DNA of 64,000 nt from contig NZ_POJD01000107.1 of the NCBI RefSeq assembly GCF_002960445.1, positions 27,942 to 91,941 of the forward strand. Direction: 5' to 3'. Under the pieces are notes generated by a model. That model ran no database searches and was not told where the DNA came from. It saw nothing but the letters and a program-made list of their open reading frames with translations. Shown here in pieces: positions 56,290 through 63,716 of this stretch. The stretch's first letter is position 1, and each line of letters begins with the position of its first letter. This stretch comes from Streptococcus suis. GTDB lineage: Bacteria > Bacillota > Bacilli > Lactobacillales > Streptococcaceae. The translations under genes and the position numbers were made by a program.

Positions 56290-56985
56290 AAGCTCATTAC
56301 CCGAATGGGTAAAATAAAAAAAGCGGGAACGATATCAAGACCAATCTAACCGAAACATTCTTCAACACTTTCCTAGTTTTGGTTAGTAGGAAAACAATAG
56401 ATAACTGGACGGAGTTTTTAACCGTGGTCAAGAATTGTTTCTGAAAAAGAAAGGTTAAAATGGTAAATATATGACAAATAAACAGACAGAAAGGCCGCTC
56501 AAGGATTAGAAGCCTTGAGCCGGCAATTGTTTCGCGTATATGTTGACCTAACGTAAACTCATAGGTCGCCCTTTACATATTTCTTGAAATTTCTGTCTTT
56601 TGTATTCTCCAAGCTTATGCTGTGCTGTGAGAATGTGCTATCCAGTGAAGAGCCGACTGTCTGAGTGTAACCGGCTCATGGTATCTCAATCTTATATTAA
56701 AGACGGATACTTTTCTACTGGCTTACTAATTGTGAAAGGTTAGTGAGTCATTCTGCCAAAATAAAAAAGAAGGAGGAACTCCTTTGCGAAATAAATATAC
56801 ACATTATTGGGCCAATGGCAGTACGGTCAGCCACAAATAACATTTAACTTTACAGTCGTTGTTCCCTTGTGGATTGTGGTAAAGCAAGGGAAATACCGCA
56901 AATAAAGAAAGGAACAATCTTAAATATTTCACCGTCTGGCGCTCTATTGCGGTGTGGGTGTCAGACAATATTTTGGAGGGCAAGC
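56290..56985 (+). ncRNA. Large structured phage RNA, GOLLD/ROOL-like candidate
   Basis: About 700 bases with no credible gene in an otherwise gap-free operon. Visible helices: 56346-56356 with 56376-56386 (11 bp); 56416-56423 with 56453-56460 (8); 56484-56492 with 56590-56598 (9), which encloses 56498-56504/56513-56519 (7) and 56545-56550/56562-56567 closed by 56538-56543/56575-56580 (a three-way junction); 56604-56609/56629-56634; 56650-56655/56672-56677; 56722-56729/56740-56747; 56770-56775/56779-56784; 56862-56869/56885-56892; 56895-56901/56947-56953. tRNA genes follow 0.8 kb downstream, as with GOLLD and ROOL RNAs in prophages. Class assignment is inference; ends are approximate. Confidence 0.65.
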
Positions 56986-56986
56986 A

Positions 56987-57160
56987 TTGATTGAAAAAGA
57001 ATTAAAAAAAGACCGTGATTTTTGGATTGCGGTGGCATTAGAACGCGCAGAAGAAATTGATTATTGGCAAACAATGGCTAAAAAATACGAGCAAGAAATT
57101 CAATTGTTGAAGAATCAGTCAGCGGTTAGACAAGGAAAAAGTATCATTTCATGGAAGTAA
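56987..57160 (+). CDS. Small coiled-coil phage protein
   Basis: 57 residues from TTG 56987, with GGAGGG seven bases upstream; an upstream GTG frame (56954) runs into the structured RNA and is rejected. Helical with many Glu and Lys (KELKKDRDFWIAVALERAEE). Unknown. Confidence 0.55.
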   Translation: MIEKELKKDRDFWIAVALERAEEIDYWQTMAKKYEQEIQLLKNQSAVRQGKSIISWK

Positions 57161-57233
57161 AAAAGCCAGCACACTTGTACTGACTATGTGAATAAAACTC
57201 TTAATAATATTATATCACAAAAGGAGTACGACA

Positions 57234-57674
57234 GTGCGGTTATTTAAAGAAATAGATAAGTATTTTACGAAAAAGAACGCTTACGAAGTGCTAGAATTAT
57301 ACAGACGGTACGCCAGAATGGCTGGCGAGGAATACACACCAAAATTGACCGCCACGTACTCTTTTGAACCAAAATCAAGTGGATTTACTAACAAAGCTAC
57401 TGAAATCCAGGTCACGAATAGAGTTGCTGCGTGCGATGAGTTAGAAGAAATCACCAAAGCGATTAACAGAGTTATAGACCCGTACATTAGGCAGATATTG
57501 ATTGAGAAGTATTGCAAGTGGCACATTAAGCAAGATAAAGCTATCTATACAGATTTAGGGTATTCTGAAAGCGAGTTTTATCGTATGCTCGAGCGTGGAG
57601 CGATTGAGTTCGCTGAGAATTACCGTGGTGGTGAGTTACTGGTTTTTCGTAAATTTTTGGGAGACATTTGCTAG
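57234..57674 (+). CDS. ArpU family phage transcriptional regulator
   Basis: 146 residues, GTG start behind AAAGGAG. Fits the ArpU/RinA-like late regulator family: N-terminal TKKNAYEVLELYRRYARMAG and C-terminal sigma-like HTH (DLGYSESEFYRMLERGAIEF). Members switch on late genes, and the packaging genes begin 450 bp downstream after the tRNA pair. Confidence 0.85.
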   Translation: MRLFKEIDKYFTKKNAYEVLELYRRYARMAGEEYTPKLTATYSFEPKSSGFTNKATEIQVTNRVAACDELEEITKAINRVIDPYIRQILIEKYCKWHIKQDKAIYTDLGYSESEFYRMLERGAIEFAENYRGGELLVFRKFLGDIC

Positions 57675-57789
57675 TAACTTGCAAGTGAATGAGCGTTTTT
57701 ATGTAGTAAAATAGTATTATCGGATACCACAAAGAAACATCAGTCTTTTTCATAAAACTCCTTAGAAAATCGTGTGTGGTATCTGTTAT

Positions 57790-57879
57790 GGAGAGTTGGC
57801 AGAGTTGGTCGAATGCGCCCGTTTGCTAGACGGGTGGCCGCCTACGTGCGGTCCGTGGGTTCGAATCCCACACTCTCCT
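57790..57879 (+). tRNA. tRNA-Ser (anticodon GCT)
   Basis: Full type II cloverleaf. Acceptor GGAGAGT/ACTCTCC; anticodon arm CCCGT-TTGCTAG-ACGGG gives GCT for AGC/AGU; long variable arm (GCCGC/GCGGT); T arm GTGGG-TTCGAAT-CCCAC. CCA is not encoded. The discriminator base is T rather than the usual G of serine tRNAs. Confidence 0.88.
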
Positions 57880-57882
57880 TCC

Positions 57883-57987
57883 GGGAACATGAGCCAGATT
57901 GGAAATTGGCAAGGGTAGCGCCCTGAGCAGGTCCGTGTGACGTCCGCGGCATAACGCTATGTGCAGGTTCGATTCCTGCTGTTCCCG
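57883..57987 (+). other. tRNA-like element with an extra hairpin
   Basis: Perfect acceptor stem GGGAACA/TGTTCCC, discriminator G, T arm GCAGG-TTCGATT-CCTGC and D arm GCCA/TGGC with GG in the loop. The middle is abnormal: AGGGT/GCCCT hairpin right after the D arm, then a possible anticodon arm CCGTG-TGACGTC-CGCGG without U33, then a variable hairpin GCATA/TATGT. About 105 nt, longer than any normal tRNA. Confidence 0.65.
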
Positions 57988-58023
57988 TTTGAGAGTAAGC
58001 GAATCCTACGGGGACCTTGACTC

Positions 58024-58100
58024 GGAGGTTTGGTCAATCGCATATCGGACCAAGACCTAATATGCAATCAGTCACACAACGAAGTGTGGCTTTTTATTTT
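58024..58100 (+). terminator. Hairpin plus terminator before terS
   Basis: A larger hairpin AGGTTTGGTC/GACCAAGACCT (about 58026-58057) precedes GTCACAC-AACGAA-GTGTGGC (58071-58090) and a T-rich run. The ribosome site of terS starts right after, so late transcription must pass this terminator. Confidence 0.75.
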
Positions 58101-58117
58101 GGAGGAGGTGATGGAAA

Positions 58118-58627
58118 ATCGGTAAATTAGATGAATTTGGTTTAGGGGCGAGGCAACGGCGTTTTGCTGATGAGTACATCGCTACAGGGAATGCCTATCA
58201 ATCAGCTCTAAAAGCAGGCTATCCAAAATCTACAGCCAAAAATGCAAAAGAAAAAATGGTGGAAAATGGTGGAAAGATTTCTGAGTATATTTCTTTTAGG
58301 TTAGAACAATTGAGTCAGTCCGCTATAGCTACAGCGGAAGAAGCCATGGAGAAATTAACTTTAATTCTCAGACAGGAACTAACCGAAGAGAAATCAGAAT
58401 TAAATCAGATAACTGGCGAGTTTGTAACAATCATTAAAAAACCTACGATTGACGAGGTAAGAAAGGCGGCTGTTGATATTCTAAGACGATACCCAATCGC
58501 ACTAGAAGTTGAGAAATTGCGTCTTGAAATCGAAAAACTTAAAACACAAGTGACCGTCGATAATAAAACAGAACTAGCCTTAGACAAGTTATTTGACAAG
58601 TTAGAAGAGGAAATAAATGGGAATTGA
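58118..58627 (+). CDS. terS: Terminase small subunit, no canonical start codon
   Basis: Phage packaging DNA-recognition subunit. The conserved N-terminus GLGARQRRFADEYIATGNAY and the HTH region read in the frame that ends at 58627, with C-terminal coiled coil. That frame opens after a stop at 58109 and has no ATG, GTG or TTG before 58256, where residues of the conserved domain would be lost. The best site, GGAGGAGGTG, is seven bases before ATC at 58118. An ATG at 58111 is one base out of frame (ATGG). Either ATC initiation, or one extra G. Overlaps terL by 11 bp. Confidence 0.75.
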   Translation: MGKLDEFGLGARQRRFADEYIATGNAYQSALKAGYPKSTAKNAKEKMVENGGKISEYISFRLEQLSQSAIATAEEAMEKLTLILRQELTEEKSELNQITGEFVTIIKKPTIDEVRKAAVDILRRYPIALEVEKLRLEIEKLKTQVTVDNKTELALDKLFDKLEEEINGN

Positions 58628-59849
58628 TAGACTGTACCACGATAAGCAACTCAGTATCTTAAAACGGGCTTTGCGTGAAGACTGGTACATGATGATTAAC
58701 CATGGAGCTGTCCGTGCTGGTAAGACCCAGCTGGATAATGATTTATTCCTGATGGAATTGCGTAGAGCAAAAAGAAATGCTAAGTCTTGCGGTGTGGATA
58801 ATCCTATGTACATCCTTGGTGCTACTAGTGCTGGTACCTTGCGAACCAATATTCTTCAAGAGTTATCAGAGAAGTATGGTATTGATTTCAAGTTTGATAA
58901 GCACGGGAACTTTACATTATTTGGCGTCTATGTAGTCACGACCTTTACAGGCTCTGTTGCTGGTTTGCGGGCCATTCGTGGTATGACGGCTTACGGGGCT
59001 TATATCAACGAAGCAACGCTGGCAAATAAAGAAGTATTTGACGAGATTCGCAAGCGTTGTTCTGGTTTCGGTGCTCGTATTATTTGCGATACCAACCCAG
59101 ACCACCCTAACCACTGGTTGAAGAAAGACTATATCGACAAAGCAGATGGCAAGAGCATTATCGCCAAACATTTTACGATATTCGATAATACCTTCTTAAA
59201 TCAGCGTTACATTGAGAACCTTATCGCAACAACGCCGAGTGGTATGTTTACAGAACGTGGTATCTACGGCCGTTGGGTCAGCGGGGAAGGGGCTGTCTAT
59301 CGTGATTTTAAGGAAGATATGCTAATACCTGGCAAGGACATACCAACAGACGACATCACTATCTACTATGCTGGTGTCGACTGGGGATATGAACACCATG
59401 GGTCTATTGTTGTCTGTGGACAAACGGCTGATGGTCGTGTCTATCTCTTGGAGGAATGCTCGGCACAGTACCAAGAAATTGATTACTGGGTGGAGATTGC
59501 TAAAGACATCAAATCCCGGTACGGAAATATTTATTTCTACGCCGACTCCGCTCGTCCTGAACATGTCGCCCGGTTTGAACAGGAACATCTAAAATGCGTG
59601 AACGCTGATAAATCTGTTTTGAGCGGAATTGAACAAGTGGCTAAGCTGATGAAGCAAGGTCGCTTTTTTGTTTGTTCTGAGAAGGTTGACAAGTTCAAGG
59701 ATGAGGTTTACCAGTACGTCTGGAATGAGAAAACAGGCGAGCCAGAAAAGAAGAATGATGATGTACTGGATGCACTTCGATATGCTATTTATTCGCATAT
59801 GGCTAAACCTAAAGCTAAAGTCAAACGTAAGTCACTATTTGGCTTGTAG
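58617..59849 (+). CDS. terL: Terminase large subunit (PBSX/SPP1 type)
   Basis: Packaging motor, 410 residues. Walker A AVRAGKT near residue 37, Walker B AYINEA near 128, then the RNase H-like nuclease domain with AGVDWGYEHHGS and ADSARPEHVA, and NDDVLDALRY with the terminal acidic pair. Works with TerS and the portal. Confidence 0.95.
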   Translation: MGIDRLYHDKQLSILKRALREDWYMMINHGAVRAGKTQLDNDLFLMELRRAKRNAKSCGVDNPMYILGATSAGTLRTNILQELSEKYGIDFKFDKHGNFTLFGVYVVTTFTGSVAGLRAIRGMTAYGAYINEATLANKEVFDEIRKRCSGFGARIICDTNPDHPNHWLKKDYIDKADGKSIIAKHFTIFDNTFLNQRYIENLIATTPSGMFTERGIYGRWVSGEGAVYRDFKEDMLIPGKDIPTDDITIYYAGVDWGYEHHGSIVVCGQTADGRVYLLEECSAQYQEIDYWVEIAKDIKSRYGNIYFYADSARPEHVARFEQEHLKCVNADKSVLSGIEQVAKLMKQGRFFVCSEKVDKFKDEVYQYVWNEKTGEPEKKNDDVLDALRYAIYSHMAKPKAKVKRKSLFGL

Positions 59850-59860
59850 AAAGGAGCAAA

Positions 59861-61324
59861 ATGGAAGAAACATTAGTCTATAGTCGCTCGTTGTACAATG
59901 AGCAGAATTTGGATAAAGATATCATTTACAAATTGATATTAAAGCATGACCAGACCAGTAGTAAACTCAGGAGGTTAAAAGATTACTACTTGGGTAAGCA
60001 TGCAATCGAAAATCACACACGCAGAAGCAATCGGCCAAATTTTAAGACGGTTGCCAATCACGCCAAGGACATTGCGGATACCGCCACAGGTTACTTTATG
60101 GGCAATGCTATCCGTTATCCTAAGACAGACGATATGGACATTGAAGACCTGTTAGAAGCTTTTGATAATGCAGATGTTGATTCGACAGACTCAGACAATG
60201 CTTTGAACATGGCAATCTATGGCAGGGCTTATGAGTACATCTATGTCAAAGAAGGTGAAAATGAGCTGGTAACACGTAGTTTAGAACCAGAGAACACGTT
60301 TATCGTCTATGATGATTCGATTGAGCAGAAACCCTTGTTTGCGGTCTATTACTATCAAACAAAGGACGACGTGACGGAAGAAAGTTATTATCGGGCTCAG
60401 GTATTGACTGAGAACCTGCAATATAGTATGTCTTTGCGGGAGCAGAAGAAAGAATCGGAAGAAGGTATCCCGCATAATCTTGGAGCCCTGCCAATTATCG
60501 AGTATCGAAACAATCGCTACATGGTCGGAGATTATGAGCAACAGATTAGCTTGATTGACGCATATAATTCTCTGATGGGTAACCGAGTCAATGACAAGGA
60601 ACAAGCTATTGAGTCTATTTTGGTCTTATATGGCGCAGCACTTGCAGACACGCCAGAAGAAGCAAAGGAAGCCATGCAGATATTGCTTGAAGAAGGCTTG
60701 TTGGAATTGCCAAAAGACGCAAACGCAGAATTTTTAAAGAATGTTTTGGATGAAGCGTCCGTGGAAGTATTGCGCAAGTCGTTAAAAGAGGATATTTACA
60801 CGTTTAGTCATGTACCTAATCTGTCAGATGAGAATTTCGCAGGGAATACATCGGGCATTGCTATGGAATTTAAGCTTTTGGGGCTTGAGATGATTACCAA
60901 GACCAAAGAGCGATATTATATCAAATCCCTACACAAGCGCATACAGATCTTTGCGAGTTATTACAACTGGTCTCAGATTTACGAAAACGCCAAGGCAATT
61001 ATTCCGCAGTTTAGCCGTGGTTTGCCGAAGAATTTGTTGGAGCTTTCCCAAATCATCAGCAATCTTAAAGACAAGGTCAGTCTGCGCCAGCTTATTTCGC
61101 TCTTGCCGTTTGTGGAAGACCCAGATGCAGAGATTGAAGCGCTTGAGAAAGAAAAGACGCAGGAAGAGCCTGCATTTAGCCAGAATTTGCCTTATGAAGA
61201 GGGTGTGATAGATGGACAATCAGAAGTATTGGGAGAAGCGGAAAGCTCAGCGAATGGTTCAGGCGATGGACCAGGCAGAGCAAACCGCAAAGCAACTCGA
61301 CGAAATCCACAAGCTAGCAAGTAG
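59861..61324 (+). CDS. Portal protein (SPP1 gp6 family)
   Basis: 487 residues. RPNFKTVANHAKDIADTATGYFMG and the IDAYNSLMGNRVNDKEQA and SDENFAGNTSGIAMEFKL segments match SPP1-type portals, the ring through which DNA enters and leaves the head. Ser/Gly-rich acidic C-terminal tail. Overlaps the minor head gene by 113 bp in another frame. Confidence 0.93.
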   Translation: MEETLVYSRSLYNEQNLDKDIIYKLILKHDQTSSKLRRLKDYYLGKHAIENHTRRSNRPNFKTVANHAKDIADTATGYFMGNAIRYPKTDDMDIEDLLEAFDNADVDSTDSDNALNMAIYGRAYEYIYVKEGENELVTRSLEPENTFIVYDDSIEQKPLFAVYYYQTKDDVTEESYYRAQVLTENLQYSMSLREQKKESEEGIPHNLGALPIIEYRNNRYMVGDYEQQISLIDAYNSLMGNRVNDKEQAIESILVLYGAALADTPEEAKEAMQILLEEGLLELPKDANAEFLKNVLDEASVEVLRKSLKEDIYTFSHVPNLSDENFAGNTSGIAMEFKLLGLEMITKTKERYYIKSLHKRIQIFASYYNWSQIYENAKAIIPQFSRGLPKNLLELSQIISNLKDKVSLRQLISLLPFVEDPDAEIEALEKEKTQEEPAFSQNLPYEEGVIDGQSEVLGEAESSANGSGDGPGRANRKATRRNPQASK

Positions 61325-62723
61325 GCATATCACTTCTAAGATAGACCAGATTTTTGAGAGTTATCGTAGAGACCACGGACTGACGGAAGATGAAGCTGCT
61401 AGGGTATTGGCTAATGTCAAGGATTTATCCGATATTCGGGAGTTAAAATTAGCTTTACAAAACACAACTGATAGCGAAGAGATACGGCAGTTGCTTATCT
61501 TGTTAGATTCGGCTCCCTACGCTTCCAGAATTGAGAAATACGAGGCTTTACAGAGAGAGGTGGATAATTTACCCACCCGACTGTATAAAGCCGAAAATGA
61601 GGCTTCTAGAGCCTTCTATGATGAGTTCATTCCAGATGCTTACTACCATTCGATTTTTGATTTGCAGCAGCAGTCTGGTGTGGCGTTCGCATTTAACAGG
61701 ATTGACCCAGAGGAAATCAGAGCTATCCAGCAAACTCCATGGCTGGGGGCGAACTACTCTGAAAGGATTTGGGGTAATACTCAAGCCTTAGCAAATGAAC
61801 TACAAAAGCAGTTAGCAGTCAGTCTGTTAACAGGTCGGTCAGCACATGAGACCGCGGAGGCTATCAACGCACAATTCGGCAAAGGAAGTTATAATTCTCG
61901 TAGGTTGGTACGGACAGAGGCGAGTCATTTCCATGCAGAGATGGAAGCTTTGGCCTATGAAGAAGCAGAGGTGGAGCGATACAAGCTTGTGGCTGTGTTA
62001 GACTTGAGGACATCCAGCGTCTGTCGGGAACACGATGGAGAAGTTTATCGGGTCAGCGAAAGAGTGAAGGGTAAAAACTACCCGCCTTTGCATCCGTGGT
62101 GTAGAACAGTCACTATTGCGCTAGATGATGATGAATGGCTAGCCAAAGCAACCAGAAGCGCAAGAGACCCAGAGACAGGCAAGACAATTCAAGTGCCAGC
62201 TAACATGACATATGAAGACTGGTATGGGAAGTATGTCAAGCCAAAATACAAGGCGGATAACCTAGATGTTTGGAAGATTGAACGTGCCAACAACCAGTAC
62301 GAAAATTACAAGTCAATTCTTGGAGATAAAGCCCCTAAATCGCTTGAAGACTATATTGATTTGAAGTATAATAATAAAGAGGGATATGAGCGGTTGAAGG
62401 ACTGGTCTTATATTCAATCCAAAATCAATTCAGGTGAGTGGGGAGTAGAAATCAATCTCCACAAACAACTACCTCATATGGAGAGTACAAGACAGATTGG
62501 GAAGTCATATATTTATGATTCAGTAGATGTTCAGAAATTATTCAATAGTTATTGCTGTACAGGTCGTTTAGAACGCGATAGACATGGACGAAGAACGAAT
62601 AAAGAAATCATTGGATTAGGTTATCCAGTTGGCATTAACGCTTCAGATAATTCAGAAGTTACAGCTATTAAAATTCATCATTCCAAGAATCGAACTCATA
62701 TAGTACCTAAGAAAGGAGATTGA
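61212..62723 (+). CDS. Minor head protein (SPP1 gp7 / Mu F-like) with C-terminal Ntox50-like domain
   Basis: 503 residues. Residues about 1-330 are the phage head-morphogenesis domain (RRLVRTEASHFHAEMEALAY, SSVCREHDGEVYRV, YPPLHPWCRTVT). Residues about 415-503 (KQLPHMESTRQIGKS, GLGYPVGINASDN, IHHSKNRTHIVPKKGD) resemble polymorphic toxin domain type 50. Such fusions occur in other Firmicute phages. Role of the toxin-like part in the virion or after entry is unknown. Confidence 0.82.
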   Translation: MDNQKYWEKRKAQRMVQAMDQAEQTAKQLDEIHKLASRHITSKIDQIFESYRRDHGLTEDEAARVLANVKDLSDIRELKLALQNTTDSEEIRQLLILLDSAPYASRIEKYEALQREVDNLPTRLYKAENEASRAFYDEFIPDAYYHSIFDLQQQSGVAFAFNRIDPEEIRAIQQTPWLGANYSERIWGNTQALANELQKQLAVSLLTGRSAHETAEAINAQFGKGSYNSRRLVRTEASHFHAEMEALAYEEAEVERYKLVAVLDLRTSSVCREHDGEVYRVSERVKGKNYPPLHPWCRTVTIALDDDEWLAKATRSARDPETGKTIQVPANMTYEDWYGKYVKPKYKADNLDVWKIERANNQYENYKSILGDKAPKSLEDYIDLKYNNKEGYERLKDWSYIQSKINSGEWGVEINLHKQLPHMESTRQIGKSYIYDSVDVQKLFNSYCCTGRLERDRHGRRTNKEIIGLGYPVGINASDNSEVTAIKIHHSKNRTHIVPKKGD

Positions 62724-62725
62724 CA

Positions 62726-62923
62726 ATGAATTTAAGTCAATATTTGGGAAAAAATATAAAAGTCACTTTCATAGATGGTCAAAGCCTTGAAGGGTATTGC
62801 AACTCATTCACGGGGAAGTTTGATACAGAAGATGAATTGTATGACGAATTGACAATAAAGACAGCTAAGTATCCATATGTGGGTTTTAATGAGTCTGAAA
62901 TCAAATCGATTGAGGTACTCTAA
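62726..62923 (+). CDS. Small phage protein after the toxin-like head gene
   Basis: 65 residues from ATG 62726 behind AAAGGAG (TTG at 62720 possible). Strand-rich (NIKVTFIDGQSLEGYCNSFT), weakly LSm-like. Next to a toxin-like domain, so an immunity role is possible but not shown. Overlaps the next start by one base. Confidence 0.5.
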   Translation: MNLSQYLGKNIKVTFIDGQSLEGYCNSFTGKFDTEDELYDELTIKTAKYPYVGFNESEIKSIEVL

Positions 62924-63261
62924 TGGCAAGAGATGATTATCATGTAATTATTTACCAAATTCTATCTTATCTCTACCAACAACTGAAACGAGGAAAAGAA
63001 ATCGATGTAAAAATGCTAGTAGCCAACGGTACATTATTCCAAATCAATGAGAACTATTACATGTTTATTATTGAATCCCTTTTGTCGGAAGGATTGATTG
63101 CTGGTCCTGTAGTAGACGAGACAATGTCCGGCAAGTTCATTGATGGCTTAGAGTCTACTCAAATCACTGTTAAAGGCATTGAGTATTTAATGGACAACAC
63201 CTTTTTGAATAAAGCCAAGAGATTCTTGAAGGATGTAAAGGAAGTAACACCATTTATTTAA
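62923..63261 (+). CDS. YjcQ family winged-helix protein
   Basis: 112 residues. DYHVIIYQILSYLYQQLKRG and the LLSEGLIAGPVV and QITVKGIEYLMDNTFL segments fit the YjcQ family (PF09639), a phage winged-helix fold. Function unknown; terminator follows. Confidence 0.75.
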   Translation: MARDDYHVIIYQILSYLYQQLKRGKEIDVKMLVANGTLFQINENYYMFIIESLLSEGLIAGPVVDETMSGKFIDGLESTQITVKGIEYLMDNTFLNKAKRFLKDVKEVTPFI

Positions 63262-63289
63262 GCACTAGGGAAATCTAAGTGCTTTTTTT
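63260..63289 (+). terminator. Terminator after YjcQ gene
   Basis: AAGCACT/AGTGCTT with 11-nt loop, then seven T; overlaps the stop codon. Confidence 0.8.
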
Positions 63290-63317
63290 GTTGCAGAAAA
63301 ATAGAAAGGAGGTCGCT

Positions 63318-63551
63318 ATGAATAAGAGAATGAAAAAGAAATGGTCGCGGGTCGAGAGATTAGAAAACAAAGTCGCTCACTTGATAGCAGAAAATATTTT
63401 ATTAACTGATGCACTACGAAATCATGCTAACAATATCAATGATTTGTATGACATTGTTAAATTAAACGCCCAGGCTACTAATGCGAGATTTGAAAAAATC
63501 GAGAAGCAAGTGGCCAACAGCCCTACCAAGAAACCATTTTGGAAACGTTGA
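63318..63551 (+). CDS. Small basic coiled-coil phage protein
   Basis: 77 residues from ATG 63318 behind AAAGGAGGT. Basic head (MNKRMKKKWSRVERLENK) then heptad-like helix. Located between head genes and scaffold; unknown. Confidence 0.55.
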   Translation: MNKRMKKKWSRVERLENKVAHLIAENILLTDALRNHANNINDLYDIVKLNAQATNARFEKIEKQVANSPTKKPFWKR

Positions 63552-63613
63552 GGAGGTGGTCCGACATCTTGACTGGTAGGAAAGACTACTTGAAACTACT
63601 CGAAAATACTTAA

Positions 63614-63643
63614 AACCGTATGGAATCCCATGCGGTTTTCTTT
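63614..63643 (+). terminator. Terminator-like hairpin before the scaffold gene
   Basis: 10-bp stem AACCGTATGG/CCATGCGGTT (one G-T pair), AATC loop, TTCTTT tail. Confidence 0.75.
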
Positions 63644-63716
63644 ATGTCCAAGCATTGAAGACGGTAAAAGCTATGGAAAAACAGTCGGGGACGACTTTAA
63701 AAATAGGAGGTTCGCA

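Noticed and set aside
56954..56986. GTG start at 56954 for the small coiled-coil gene
   Set aside because: It lies in a helix strand of the structured RNA and has no ribosome site; TTG 56987 has one.
57883..57987. Calling the second cloverleaf an ordinary tRNA
   Set aside because: No 5+7 anticodon arm with U33 can be drawn in the right place and the length is about 105 nt.
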